The position numbers and the translations under genes are program-made. A model generated the notes under the pieces. It made no database searches. It saw only the letters and a program-made list of their open reading frames with translations, and had not been told where the DNA came from. A stretch of 64,000 nt of DNA. Origin: Alloprevotella rava (lineage in GTDB: Bacteria; Bacteroidota; Bacteroidia; Bacteroidales; Bacteroidaceae). The DNA is taken from assembly GCF_014195585.1 (NCBI RefSeq), contig NZ_JACICA010000010.1:1-64000 (forward strand). The letters run 5' to 3'. Shown one piece after another: positions 34,927 to 43,080 of this stretch (position 1 is its first letter; each line of letters opens with the position of its first letter).

Positions 34927-34957
34927 TAAAAAACCTTCAACCGTGAATGGCTGAAGG
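34927..34957 (-). terminator. Terminator of hexosaminidase gene
   Basis: CCTTCAACC pairs with GGCTGAAGG (one mismatch) around a six-nt loop, followed on the minus strand by a run of T, about 35 bp after the stop. Confidence 0.7.
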
Positions 34958-34990
34958 CAATTAAGGAGTCATAATGTTGTCTGCTTTAAC

Positions 34991-37900
34991 TTAAAGATGT
35001 AGTGTTTTCTTATTTCCTTCTATATAAAGGCCTTTTTGAGGATGCTGAACGCGACGCCCTGCGAGGTCGTAAACAGTCTTGCGCTCAGGAGTTGCCACAG
35101 AGGGAGTAAGGATGACTGTAGTATTGTTGTCGACTTGCTCGATAACCCACGCTGCGCCTTGTGGGCGGATGGGTTGCGGCTTATTCTCCAAAACCGAACC
35201 TGCACCAATGATACCTGGCAAGGCAGTGGAGGCTTGCGGGACGGGATAAAAATTGTGGCCGCTCATGCTGATTTGATAATCCTGCGTAGCGGGGTTGAAA
35301 GCGAACGTAACACCAGCACGCCCTGAAGCCATACGCACAGCATAGCCTATCTTACCGAGATTTGTGGCAGAAGCTGAGAGCAACCAACGCCCAGTGGTGA
35401 CATTCTGCAAGCGAACCGTTTGACTATGGTCGGCATTGATCGTAGACGAAACGATCTGCCATTTGGTGCCTACGGTATCAGTCGGAAGAAAGGAGTAGCG
35501 CAGGTAAGCATCCGTGTTGAGGTCGGCCAAGGCCAATCCGCTAAAAGCCTCAACATTATTGTGTATTCTGTATTGCTGTCCCTCTTCCAGATAACCGAAA
35601 GAAGCCCACAAAGCATTGACAGCATCGGAGAGACGCTTGCTGAGAGCCGTCACATCGGTGTTTCCACGCGCCAGTTCGCTCTCCACTTCAGCAATGCCGG
35701 CAGCCAGCGCAGCCTTAGCGGCTGCACTGAACTTTCCGGTTTCTTTCTTTGCTGCATAAGTCTGCACTTTGTTGAGCAGACTGGAAGCATCGGAGAGGGC
35801 ATCCGTCAGAGCTTCCATACCCTGAACAGCATCCACTGCCACAAATTTCCACAGACCACCATTGCCCGAAGCGGCATCCGTCCAAAGATTAACAGCAAAA
35901 CCTTGTCCCAGCATACTGGCATTGAGATACCATCCGCCCACTTTGTCAGAACTAATGGTGTAGTAATAGCTATTGCCATCTTTGCCGTAGCCTGCTTTGC
36001 CCAGTTCGAAGCAATAGTGTTTTGCATTGGTGTCGTAGTCCCAACGCCCCGCGTTGCTCTGCTGCGTTGGGGTCTGTTTCAAACTGCCTTTGGGAAAAGC
36101 CTTACAAACCAAGGCGTATTTGCCAGGAGCTGTAGGGCTTTGCTCGAAAGCCCAAAGCTGGTAGTCGTAGTTGGCATCGCCTTTTGCTGCTGTTGGGGCT
36201 GTCCAAAGACGATTTGCCTGCGCACCTTTTGCTGCATAGGTTGAGATGAGCGAAGAACCAGCGCGAAGGAGTTCGATGCTGCGCCCCTTGCGAGAAGCAT
36301 CCGTGGCGCGTGTCTGCAACTGGTAGTAGTGGCGCACTGTATCGTTCGACACGCGCGGCAGCACCATATCAGTGGCAGAACTCGTAGTGAGATCGCGGCG
36401 GCAGTAGGTGAATCCTGCTAAATTCAAATAAGTTGTATCAGCCTGGATGCGACGCACAAAATTATTGTAGTTCTTTGCGCTCGGCTCTGTCCAACCGGCT
36501 TCGGCAATCGCCAGCAAGCGCGGCAGAGCGAGATATTCGAGATAGTCGTTCGTACCAACGTGTTCCGTCCAGAAAGAACCTTGAATACCGGTGTAATATT
36601 TGCGTTGAGCGGTAGTAAGGCTATTGGGAGCAGCTTCTGCATTGTAGGTAGCTGCCAGATTGTCGGAACCATCACCTGCAGCACTGGGTTCATCTGGCGC
36701 TTTGCTCTGCTTACGATTGATATAATAAGGCCCGTAGAAAGTCACGATATTGTTGAGTCTCATATTGGCAGCCTGAATGGCAGAAGCCGCAGCGGGATGC
36801 CAGCACATAACAGTGACATCGGCAGCTTTGATGCTATCGAGTTCAGAATCTTTGGCTGTGATGGCTTCATTCCACACCGCCGTTTTATGTCCGTGCTGCT
36901 TGATGAAATCTGCCATCTCCTTGATGAAACGACTCTGCAACCAACGATAGCTCTTGAGGCCCTCACGCTGATACAAAGCCTGACACTCGACGTTCTGCTC
37001 CCAAGCGTTGGTGGGGCATTCGTCGCCACCAATAGAAACCATCTCGAAGGGGAAGAGTTCCATCACTTCTTTCATAACGTCCTTGGCGAACTGAACGGCT
37101 TTGGGATTGGCCACATTGAGAATGTCCGTATAAACACCACCTTGGAGAGGAATCTTGTGTTCTCCATCAGGCCAGCAGCTAAATTCGGGATAGGCCGCCA
37201 ATGCCGAAACAATATGACCAGGCATATCGACTTCCGGAAGGATTTCTATATGGCGCGCTTTGGCATAAGCCACCACCTCGCGCACTTGTTCCTGCGTGTA
37301 GAAGAAAGGCCCATCCTGCTTATTAGTCCAATAAGGGCCATGCTTCAAATCGGTGAGATAGGAGTTTTCGCGCGTAGCACCAATGGTGGTGAGTTTGGGA
37401 TATTTCTTGATTTCCAAACGCCAACCTTGGTCGTCGGTGATGTGCCAGTGGAAGCGATTGAGCTTGTAGTCGGCCATCACGTTGAGTATTTTCTTAATCT
37501 CATCAACGTCGAAGAAATGACGAGAAACATCGAGCATAAAACCGCGATAGCCAAAGCGAGGACTATCCGTGATGCTGACAACGGGGAGCGGCAGAGCGGT
37601 CAGATTGGCATCGGCTACACCTGCACGAACCGAAGCGGGCATAAGTTTCTTCAACGTGGTCAGGCCATAGAAGAAACCTGCGGTAGTATTACTCTGAAGT
37701 TTCACCCCGCTGGTTGTGATGTCGAGCTTGTAGCCTTCGGGATCGAGTGTGCCCGCATAGCGCGACAGCACAATTTGCGCGCCAGAGGTTTTGGTAGTGG
37801 TCTTCACCTTCAGCCCCGACTTGCCGTTGAGGAATTCAACAAAATTAGTAGCTTCGGCTTTGATGCTATCGGGCAAACCTGCCACGCAAATGCGGAAATT

Positions 37901-38035
37901 GGTAGGGACCGACAGTGTCCCAGTGCCCACTGTCATCTGCTTAGGCTTCGGCGTCAGGTTGACAAAATTTTCTGCACCTGCGCCAAAGGGGCACAATAGC
38001 ATCAGTGCGAAAAACAACAATAGAATACGTTTCAT
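34991..38035 (-). CDS. GH20 beta-N-acetylhexosaminidase with sorting tail
   Basis: A 1014-residue secreted enzyme. Signal peptide (cut near GAGAEN), GH20b-like N-terminal domain (about 25-145), then the GH20 barrel with RFGYRGFMLDVSRHFF, NRFHWHITDDQGWR and the catalytic Asp-Glu pair in VSIGGDECPTNAWE at about residues 338-339. The region after 520 contains further beta domains. The C-terminus, VYDLAGRRVQHPQKGLYIEG then NKKTLHL, is a variant of the Bacteroidales sorting tail. GH20 enzymes remove terminal GlcNAc or GalNAc from glycans by substrate-assisted catalysis. Next to a SusC/SusD system it fits host or dietary glycoprotein use (inference). It has its own promoter and terminator. Confidence 0.93.
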   Translation of the reverse strand: MKRILLLFFALMLLCPFGAGAENFVNLTPKPKQMTVGTGTLSVPTNFRICVAGLPDSIKAEATNFVEFLNGKSGLKVKTTTKTSGAQIVLSRYAGTLDPEGYKLDITTSGVKLQSNTTAGFFYGLTTLKKLMPASVRAGVADANLTALPLPVVSITDSPRFGYRGFMLDVSRHFFDVDEIKKILNVMADYKLNRFHWHITDDQGWRLEIKKYPKLTTIGATRENSYLTDLKHGPYWTNKQDGPFFYTQEQVREVVAYAKARHIEILPEVDMPGHIVSALAAYPEFSCWPDGEHKIPLQGGVYTDILNVANPKAVQFAKDVMKEVMELFPFEMVSIGGDECPTNAWEQNVECQALYQREGLKSYRWLQSRFIKEMADFIKQHGHKTAVWNEAITAKDSELDSIKAADVTVMCWHPAAASAIQAANMRLNNIVTFYGPYYINRKQSKAPDEPSAAGDGSDNLAATYNAEAAPNSLTTAQRKYYTGIQGSFWTEHVGTNDYLEYLALPRLLAIAEAGWTEPSAKNYNNFVRRIQADTTYLNLAGFTYCRRDLTTSSATDMVLPRVSNDTVRHYYQLQTRATDASRKGRSIELLRAGSSLISTYAAKGAQANRLWTAPTAAKGDANYDYQLWAFEQSPTAPGKYALVCKAFPKGSLKQTPTQQSNAGRWDYDTNAKHYCFELGKAGYGKDGNSYYYTISSDKVGGWYLNASMLGQGFAVNLWTDAASGNGGLWKFVAVDAVQGMEALTDALSDASSLLNKVQTYAAKKETGKFSAAAKAALAAGIAEVESELARGNTDVTALSKRLSDAVNALWASFGYLEEGQQYRIHNNVEAFSGLALADLNTDAYLRYSFLPTDTVGTKWQIVSSTINADHSQTVRLQNVTTGRWLLSASATNLGKIGYAVRMASGRAGVTFAFNPATQDYQISMSGHNFYPVPQASTALPGIIGAGSVLENKPQPIRPQGAAWVIEQVDNNTTVILTPSVATPERKTVYDLAGRRVQHPQKGLYIEGNKKTLHL

Positions 38036-38065
38036 GAAAAATATAGTTTAGGTATTATTTCCCCA

Positions 38066-38096
38066 CAAAGTTAAATCTTTCCTCAAACCATACAAA
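38066..38096 (-). promoter_or_regulatory. Promoter of hexosaminidase gene
   Basis: Minus-strand TTTG followed after 19 nt by TAACTTTG, an exact Bacteroidetes consensus, 31 bp before the ATG. Confidence 0.6.
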
Positions 38097-38125
38097 GCAA
38101 AGTGACACGAAACGCCTACAGATAA

Positions 38126-38173
38126 AAAGAAAAGGGAACTTCCGTGGATAGAATCCTACAGGAAATTCCCTTT
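38126..38173 (-). terminator. Terminator of gpmI
   Basis: AAAGGGAACTTCC pairs with GGAAATTCCCTTT (one mismatch) around a 17-nt loop; on the minus strand it is followed by TTCTTTTTAT. It lies 34 bp after the gpmI stop. Confidence 0.75.
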
Positions 38174-38206
38174 ATAGAGATGCTCAAAAGAGCAAAAGTT
38201 CAATGA

Positions 38207-39742
38207 TTAGCCTTCAATGAGATCCTTACCTGTCATCTCTGCGGGCTGCTCGAGACCCATGATATGGAGAATGCTCGGAGCCACATCGGCCAAAACGCCA
38301 TTGGTGACTTTGGCATTCTGATTCTTCGTGACATAAATGAAAGGTACGGGATTGAGAGAGTGTGCCGTGTTCGGAGTGCCGTCATCATTGATGGCGTGAT
38401 CCGCATTACCGTGGTCGGCAATGATAATAGTCTCGTAGTCGGTGGCGTTGGCAGCTTCCACCACTTCTTTCACGCAAGCATCAACAGCCTTAACGGCTTT
38501 CTCAATAGCTTCATAAACACCAGTATGTCCCACCATGTCGCCATTGGCGAAGTTTACCACGATGAAGTCGTACTTGTTTTCTTTGATCGCAGCAACGAGT
38601 TTATCTTTCACTTCGTAGGCGCTCATCTCTGGTTTGAGGTCGTAAGTGGCCACTTTGGGGGAGGGAACGAGGATGCGGTCTTCACCATCGAACGGCGTTT
38701 CGCGTCCACCGTTGAAGAAGAACGTCACATGAGCATACTTCTCAGTCTCTGCCGTATGGAGCTGCTTGAGTCCTTTTGCACTGAGGTATTCGCCGAGCGT
38801 ATTGGTCACGTTCTCTTTGGGGAAGATAATATGCACGTTCTTGAAACTTGCATCGTAGGGAGTCATACAATAGAACTGCAAACCAGGAATCGTCTTCATT
38901 CCTGCCTCAGGAATATCCTCTTGTGTGAGAACCTGCGTGAGTTCCTTTGCACGGTCGTTGCGATAGTTGAAGAAAATAACAACATCACCTTCTTTTATAC
39001 GGCCGTCGACATTGGCATTAACGAGCGGCTCCATGAACTCATCGGTGTCTTTGAAATCTTCAGTGTCGCGAGCGTAGCAATCCTCAACGGCTTTCACCAT
39101 ATCGGTTTCCTTACGCCCCTCTCCATTGACGAGCTGATCGTAAGCCACCTTTACACGATCCCAACGCTTGTCGCGATCCATCGCATAGAAACGGCCGATG
39201 ATGCTAGCCACGTGTGCACCATTTTTCTCACACTCCTTCGTGAGCGCATCAATATATGTCACACCGCTCTTTGGGTCGGTATCACGACCATCCATGAAGC
39301 AGTGAACGTAAGTCTTATCAGCAACGCCATATTCTTTTGAAATCTCAACAAGTTTGAAGAGATGATCGAGAGAAGAGTGAACACCGCCGGTGGATGTCAG
39401 ACCCATGATGTGGAGACCGCAACCTTTCTCCTTCGCGTAAGAGTAGGCACGAACGATTTCAGCATTCTGCATGATGGAGTTGTCGGCAATGGCGCGGTTG
39501 ATCTTCACGAGATCTTGGAACACAATACGTCCAGCACCGATATTGAGGTGCCCCACCTCACTGTTGCCCATCTGACCATCGGGCAAACCTACATTCTCGC
39601 CACTGGCGAGCAATTCGCTGTGAGGATAGTGGGCATTCAAACTGTCGAGAAACGGCGTCGGGGTTTGGAAAATAACATCGCCTTTGTCGTGGTGACCAAT
39701 GCCCCAGCCGTCGAGAATCATCAAAAGAGCTTTTTTTGCCAT
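38207..39742 (-). CDS. gpmI: 2,3-bisphosphoglycerate-independent phosphoglycerate mutase
   Basis: A 511-residue cytosolic glycolytic enzyme interconverting 3- and 2-phosphoglycerate. It belongs to the alkaline-phosphatase superfamily. The metal-binding start is [10 protein letters not shown]; the phosphorylated Ser is Ser61 in [38 protein letters not shown] and [17 protein letters not shown] follow, with the metal ligands [13 protein letters not shown] and [10 protein letters not shown] at the C-terminus. Length and motifs are complete. It has its own canonical promoter and terminator, so it is monocistronic. Confidence 0.96.
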   Translation of the reverse strand: MAKKALLMILDGWGIGHHDKGDVIFQTPTPFLDSLNAHYPHSELLASGENVGLPDGQMGNSEVGHLNIGAGRIVFQDLVKINRAIADNSIMQNAEIVRAYSYAKEKGCGLHIMGLTSTGGVHSSLDHLFKLVEISKEYGVADKTYVHCFMDGRDTDPKSGVTYIDALTKECEKNGAHVASIIGRFYAMDRDKRWDRVKVAYDQLVNGEGRKETDMVKAVEDCYARDTEDFKDTDEFMEPLVNANVDGRIKEGDVVIFFNYRNDRAKELTQVLTQEDIPEAGMKTIPGLQFYCMTPYDASFKNVHIIFPKENVTNTLGEYLSAKGLKQLHTAETEKYAHVTFFFNGGRETPFDGEDRILVPSPKVATYDLKPEMSAYEVKDKLVAAIKENKYDFIVVNFANGDMVGHTGVYEAIEKAVKAVDACVKEVVEAANATDYETIIIADHGNADHAINDDGTPNTAHSLNPVPFIYVTKNQNAKVTNGVLADVAPSILHIMGLEQPAEMTGKDLIEG

Positions 39743-39782
39743 AATGATATCTTATATTTTTAAGTTGTTGTTTTCTGAACGG

Positions 39783-39813
39783 CAAAAGTACTTCATTCTG
39801 AATGGACTACCAA
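39783..39813 (-). promoter_or_regulatory. Promoter of gpmI
   Basis: Minus-strand TTG followed after 20 nt by TACTTTTG, 41 bp before the ATG. Confidence 0.55.
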
Positions 39814-39848
39814 TTAAATAATCTGGAAAGTTGCAGCTCACAACGTTT

Positions 39849-40130
39849 TTAATCCTCGTTAAGCAGATTTGACAAGGCGTGTTTACAACCGTGCCAAGCA
39901 GTAGCAAGCCAAGCGAGCGCTACAACATAATAGAGCGGGTGGGCACACACGGGAACCAACAGGGCAAAAACCGCCAACTGAACATTGAGAAGGTGGAGCA
40001 TTTGCTTCACACTGATATCTTCTCCGAGTGCCCAACTATAGAGAGCTACTAAAAACTCCAAACTTCTAACAACGAGTGACTTTTCTAAATTTGTTTGTGA
40101 GGCGTTCAAAGCCATTTCCTTTTTGCTCAT
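39849..40130 (-). CDS. Small membrane protein (93 aa)
   Basis: Starts MSKKEMALNASQTNLEKSLV. About 25 residues of soluble N-terminus are followed by a segment VRSLEFLVALYSWAL and then two hydrophobic stretches (LNVQLAVFALLVPVC and LYYVVALAWLATAW) that look like a helical hairpin. There is no signal peptide. The in-frame extension to 40199 is rejected because the ATG at 40128-40130 begins the only protein-like sequence. Family not recognised. It sits alone on the minus strand between the WYL regulator and gpmI. Confidence 0.55.
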   Translation of the reverse strand: MSKKEMALNASQTNLEKSLVVRSLEFLVALYSWALGEDISVKQMLHLLNVQLAVFALLVPVCAHPLYYVVALAWLATAWHGCKHALSNLLNED

Positions 40131-40340
40131 AACGAATACTGTGTTATTGTTTTCTGCTGCAAAGGAACAACTAAATCGTGACAGCCTGTGACACTCCAAA
40201 ATTTAGAATGTTAAAAGTTAGAAGTTTTTTTTGAAGAAGAGATCGGAGTTGGATTTCGCCCCTCTTATCGGCAAGATTTCATCCTCCCTTCCATCTACTC
40301 CTTATATATATAAAGGAATCAATAAGACAAGACTGATGGT

Positions 40341-41258
40341 TCACCTCTTCTTGAGAGCAATTTTTTCAGCCAGTTCAGCCACGCGCGCCTCTAGGTATTT
40401 TTTGAATTCGGGAGTTCGATAGATTTCTATGTCGTCATAGAGTCCCAAAACGAAACGAGCGATACCTTTATAACTACACACCTGCGTATCGAGCAAATAA
40501 CGCCCATCGTCTTGAAGTGTCATTTGTTGTTCGGAATAAGGAAACTCTTCGCGCAACAAACTTGCGGACAAAGCGCCAAGAAGTAGACGCACACGCTTGC
40601 GATTCTCTCCGCTGAAATGAAAGAGGTCTGTATAGAAGGGCGTGTGCTCACGCTTATGTGACCATTTGAGATCGAGGAGTTCAACGCTTTTGGCCCTACT
40701 GATTTTGAAAGTTTTGTTCTGCCTCGTCTGCACTTCAAAGCACCTCACCTCACTATTGCCCGAAAGAAAGATATAAGGTTCCACCAGGCGATCGTCCGTG
40801 CGGCCGCTGTGGTGTGAGATGTATCCGCGCAACAAGCAGAGGCGTTCTTCGCGTGCTGCCTGATAGAGCGTTTGGAGATTGCGCGCAATGTGGGCGTCAA
40901 TACCGTGATTGGCCAAAATGTCAAAATCGTAGAGAGCGGCCAACTTATCGCGCAAATGGCGCACCTGGGGCGAATTATTGTAGACCGAATTGAGCACTTG
41001 ATTGATAGTGACAGCCTCATCGGTGGTGAAATGTATCAAACTGGAGATTTCGAGGAAGAAAGGAGAGGAAGGACCGAGCCGATAGTGCGTACCGTTCTTT
41101 TCCACCTCAAAACCCATATCCTTAAAAGCCTCCAGGTAACGATAAATAGTGCGACGACTCATTCCCGTCTGTTCGCTCAAATCATCCACACTTAGCTCTG
41201 TGTTTCGAGCCAAAAGAACCATCAAGCGTAATTGCCTATCAAACTTTTCTTGCTTCAT
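40341..41258 (-). CDS. WYL-domain transcriptional regulator
   Basis: A 305-residue protein with an N-terminal helix-turn-helix (residues about 8-60: ELSVDDLSEQTGMSRRTIYR) followed by a WYL-type ligand-sensing domain. The WYL region includes EERLCLLRGYISHHSG, RLVEPYIFLSGNSEVRCFEV and FKISRAKSVELLDLKW. WYL regulators respond to small molecules or nucleic acids and include regulators of DNA damage and of defence loci. The divergent neighbour is the RlpA-like gene; no obvious operon partner reveals the target. Confidence 0.85.
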   Translation of the reverse strand: MKQEKFDRQLRLMVLLARNTELSVDDLSEQTGMSRRTIYRYLEAFKDMGFEVEKNGTHYRLGPSSPFFLEISSLIHFTTDEAVTINQVLNSVYNNSPQVRHLRDKLAALYDFDILANHGIDAHIARNLQTLYQAAREERLCLLRGYISHHSGRTDDRLVEPYIFLSGNSEVRCFEVQTRQNKTFKISRAKSVELLDLKWSHKREHTPFYTDLFHFSGENRKRVRLLLGALSASLLREEFPYSEQQMTLQDDGRYLLDTQVCSYKGIARFVLGLYDDIEIYRTPEFKKYLEARVAELAEKIALKKR

Positions 41259-41442
41259 TTCAAACTACTACAATTAGTTACGCCTGCGAAATTAACTCTT
41301 TTTTTGTTTCACCGAAAAATATCTCTACTCACATCACTGAAAGCCCCACGGAGTGCTCGATAGCGGATTTAGCAAAAGTTTCATTTTAACACTATTTCGC
41401 CCCTTACAAAGGATGTGTAGAGCAATTAAATAAGCAAAAGTG

Positions 41443-41472
41443 TTGGTTTTATAACAAAAAGATGTACCTTTG
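41443..41472 (+). promoter_or_regulatory. Promoter of the RlpA-like gene
   Basis: TTG at 41443 followed after 19 nt by TACCTTTG (41465-41472), an exact match to the Bacteroidetes consensus. The predicted start is near 41479. Confidence 0.65.
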
Positions 41473-41478
41473 CACCCG

Positions 41479-41725
41479 TGAAACCTCACGAGGTACTGAT
41501 GACACCTTCTTCACTAAGGTTGAAATTTCAACCGAAGATTCTGGTGCAAAGCAGCGCAAGAGCATGGTAAGACTCTTCACTTGCAGCTTGAAAAGAGCTA
41601 AGTCAGTCCATAGGTCGAAGAAGGAACACCACGAGCGTAATCATCCATTTATTTTATTCGAAGCCTTTGCTTCATTCTCATTACCTCTGTTCCCCTATCC
41701 CTTTCCTCGTGACAAAAAAATAAAT
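41479..41725 (+). ncRNA. Long structured 5' leader of the RlpA-like gene
   Basis: About 245 nt lie between the predicted transcription start and the ATG. They contain a perfect 16-bp palindrome GGTTGAAATTTCAACC at 41518-41533, a short hairpin around CCTCACGAGG near 41488, and several further complementary stretches. An open frame runs through it in phase with the gene, but its composition is not protein-like and the signal peptide begins only at 41726. A cis-regulatory leader is possible; no known riboswitch is recognised. Confidence 0.4.
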
Positions 41726-42313
41726 ATGCGTTTAAAAAACTTACTACTTATCGCATGCTGCTCTCTTTCGGCTTTGGTCTTCACCGCGAAGGCACAAACG
41801 GATAATAGCGGTAGAGCGAGCTACTACGCTAATTCACTCCATGGACACCGCACCAGCGATGGTTCTGTCTACCACAAAGACAGCCTCACCTGCGCGCATC
41901 GCACTCTTCCTTTCGGAACTATGCTGAAAGTACGCAACTTGAGCAATGGTAAAGAAGTCGTTGTAAAGGTAACGGATCGCGGCCCATTTGTAAGGGGACG
42001 TGTCGTGGATCTCTCCTTAGCTGCTGCCAAGCAAATCGACATGGTAGGACAAGGAACAGCCAGCGTAGAAGTAACAAAAGTAGGAGGCGGAGTGGTAGAA
42101 GAATACACCCTACCAGAACTCCAACTTCTCGATCCTAAAACTGGCAACTACTACAGTATGTCAGAATGGAACGAAAAAGAAAAAGCTGCTAAGCAATTAG
42201 CACAACAGCGCGAAGCTGAAAAGCGCCGCGCAGCCTATCTGGCCAAAGCCAAGCAACAGCAGCCACGCTGGCGAGTGCTTGACAACAAACTGACCGCTAA
42301 GGCTAAAAAGTAA
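41726..42313 (+). CDS. RlpA-like double-psi beta-barrel protein
   Basis: A 195-residue secreted protein. Signal peptide (LLLIACCSLSALVFTAKAQ), then an RlpA/DPBB domain: GRASYYANSLHGHRTSDGSV, LTCAHRTLPFGTMLKVRNLS, and VVVKVTDRGPFVRGRVVDLS with the conserved Asp of TDRGPF. The C-terminus is a basic Ala/Lys/Gln-rich helix, without the SPOR domain found in E. coli RlpA. RlpA proteins cleave peptidoglycan strands lacking stem peptides and act at septa. I start at ATG 41726 because the signal peptide begins there. A strong terminator follows 27 bp after the stop. Confidence 0.9.
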   Translation: MRLKNLLLIACCSLSALVFTAKAQTDNSGRASYYANSLHGHRTSDGSVYHKDSLTCAHRTLPFGTMLKVRNLSNGKEVVVKVTDRGPFVRGRVVDLSLAAAKQIDMVGQGTASVEVTKVGGGVVEEYTLPELQLLDPKTGNYYSMSEWNEKEKAAKQLAQQREAEKRRAAYLAKAKQQQPRWRVLDNKLTAKAKK

Positions 42314-42339
42314 AAGAACATTATTCAACCCACAAAAGC

Positions 42340-42375
42340 AAAGCCGCTGAGGAGCTATCCTCGGCGGCTTTTTTT
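42340..42375 (+). terminator. Terminator of the RlpA-like gene
   Basis: AAAGCCGC and GAGGA (one mismatch between them) pair with TCCTC and GCGGCTTT, followed by seven T. Confidence 0.85.
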
Positions 42376-42504
42376 GATGGAACACTGTACATATAATGAA
42401 ACATTCCACTAAAGCATCACTCAATGAAGTTTCAGTGAAGCTTCAGAAGCCTTTTTGAGAAAAATCATGAAGAAAAAGGAAAAGTACTATATATGCCATC
42501 GCAA

Positions 42505-42979
42505 ATATCCTTATTCCGTTTTCAAATACAATAAGCCTATCAGCCGACATCCTTATTCTGTCAGCCCGCGCCCTTATTGTATCTACACCCTCACCAACAG
42601 AGTTGAACATTATACACCTCTCCCTCTCTCCTGCTTTTCATTTTTCCGTTGTCACGTCGTCACGTTGTCACGCTTTGAGTACAACTCGCTGAAAACGTAT
42701 CTGTTACGTGCGTGACGACGAGTGACAACGGTGTGACAACAAATTTTTTGTTGTCACGCATATAACTCATTATCTATCAGTGCGTTCTCCCTTTTGTGAC
42801 AACGTGACAACAAAAATAGAGTTTTTGTAGGGAAGAGAGAAAGGAGTAAATATCCCCTCAACGATTTCAGTGCGACGCCTCCTGCGTCGGTATATAGTGC
42901 TGCCTCCTATCCACGGGTTCTCCCTCGCTGCGCTCGGGTATTACCCGCGGTTAAGCATGGTGCGCCTCCGCCGGAGGCA
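42505..42979 (-). repeat. Modular intergenic repeat, copy E (full, reversed)
   Basis: Same order as copies C and D but on the opposite strand: CAATAAGG module 42505-42581, iteron-like module 42645-42818, GC-rich module 42866-42979 with CCTCCGCCGGAGG and ACCCGCGGTTAAGC palindromes. It lies between convergent genes, with the CAATAAGG module facing the RlpA terminator 130 bp away. The rest of 42376-43000 shows no gene. Confidence 0.85.
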
Positions 42980-43000
42980 TGAGCACAAAAAAGCAGACTG

Positions 43001-43080
43001 CGCAGATTTAGAGATTTCTGAAAAGAAAATTTCTCCTATTATCTGCGCAATCTGCAATCGAGTGCGTGACTTTCACGCAC
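43001..43080 (-). terminator. Hairpins at the 3' end of the macroglobulin gene
   Basis: GTGCGTGACTTTCACGCAC (43062-43080) is a perfect seven-bp hairpin at the stop codon. Beyond it lies a longer imperfect inverted repeat, GCAGACTGCGCAGAT against ATCTGCGCAATCTGC. Together they can form a terminator, though no strong T-run follows. Confidence 0.45.

Noticed and set aside
36560-39340. Long plus-strand frames opposite GH20 (479 codons) and gpmI (358 codons)
   Set aside because: Both genes on the minus strand have full family motifs; the opposite frames lack any domain or signal.
41462-41725. N-terminal extension of the RlpA-like protein
   Set aside because: The in-frame extension overlaps the promoter and leader, is not protein-like, and would bury the signal peptide that starts at 41726.
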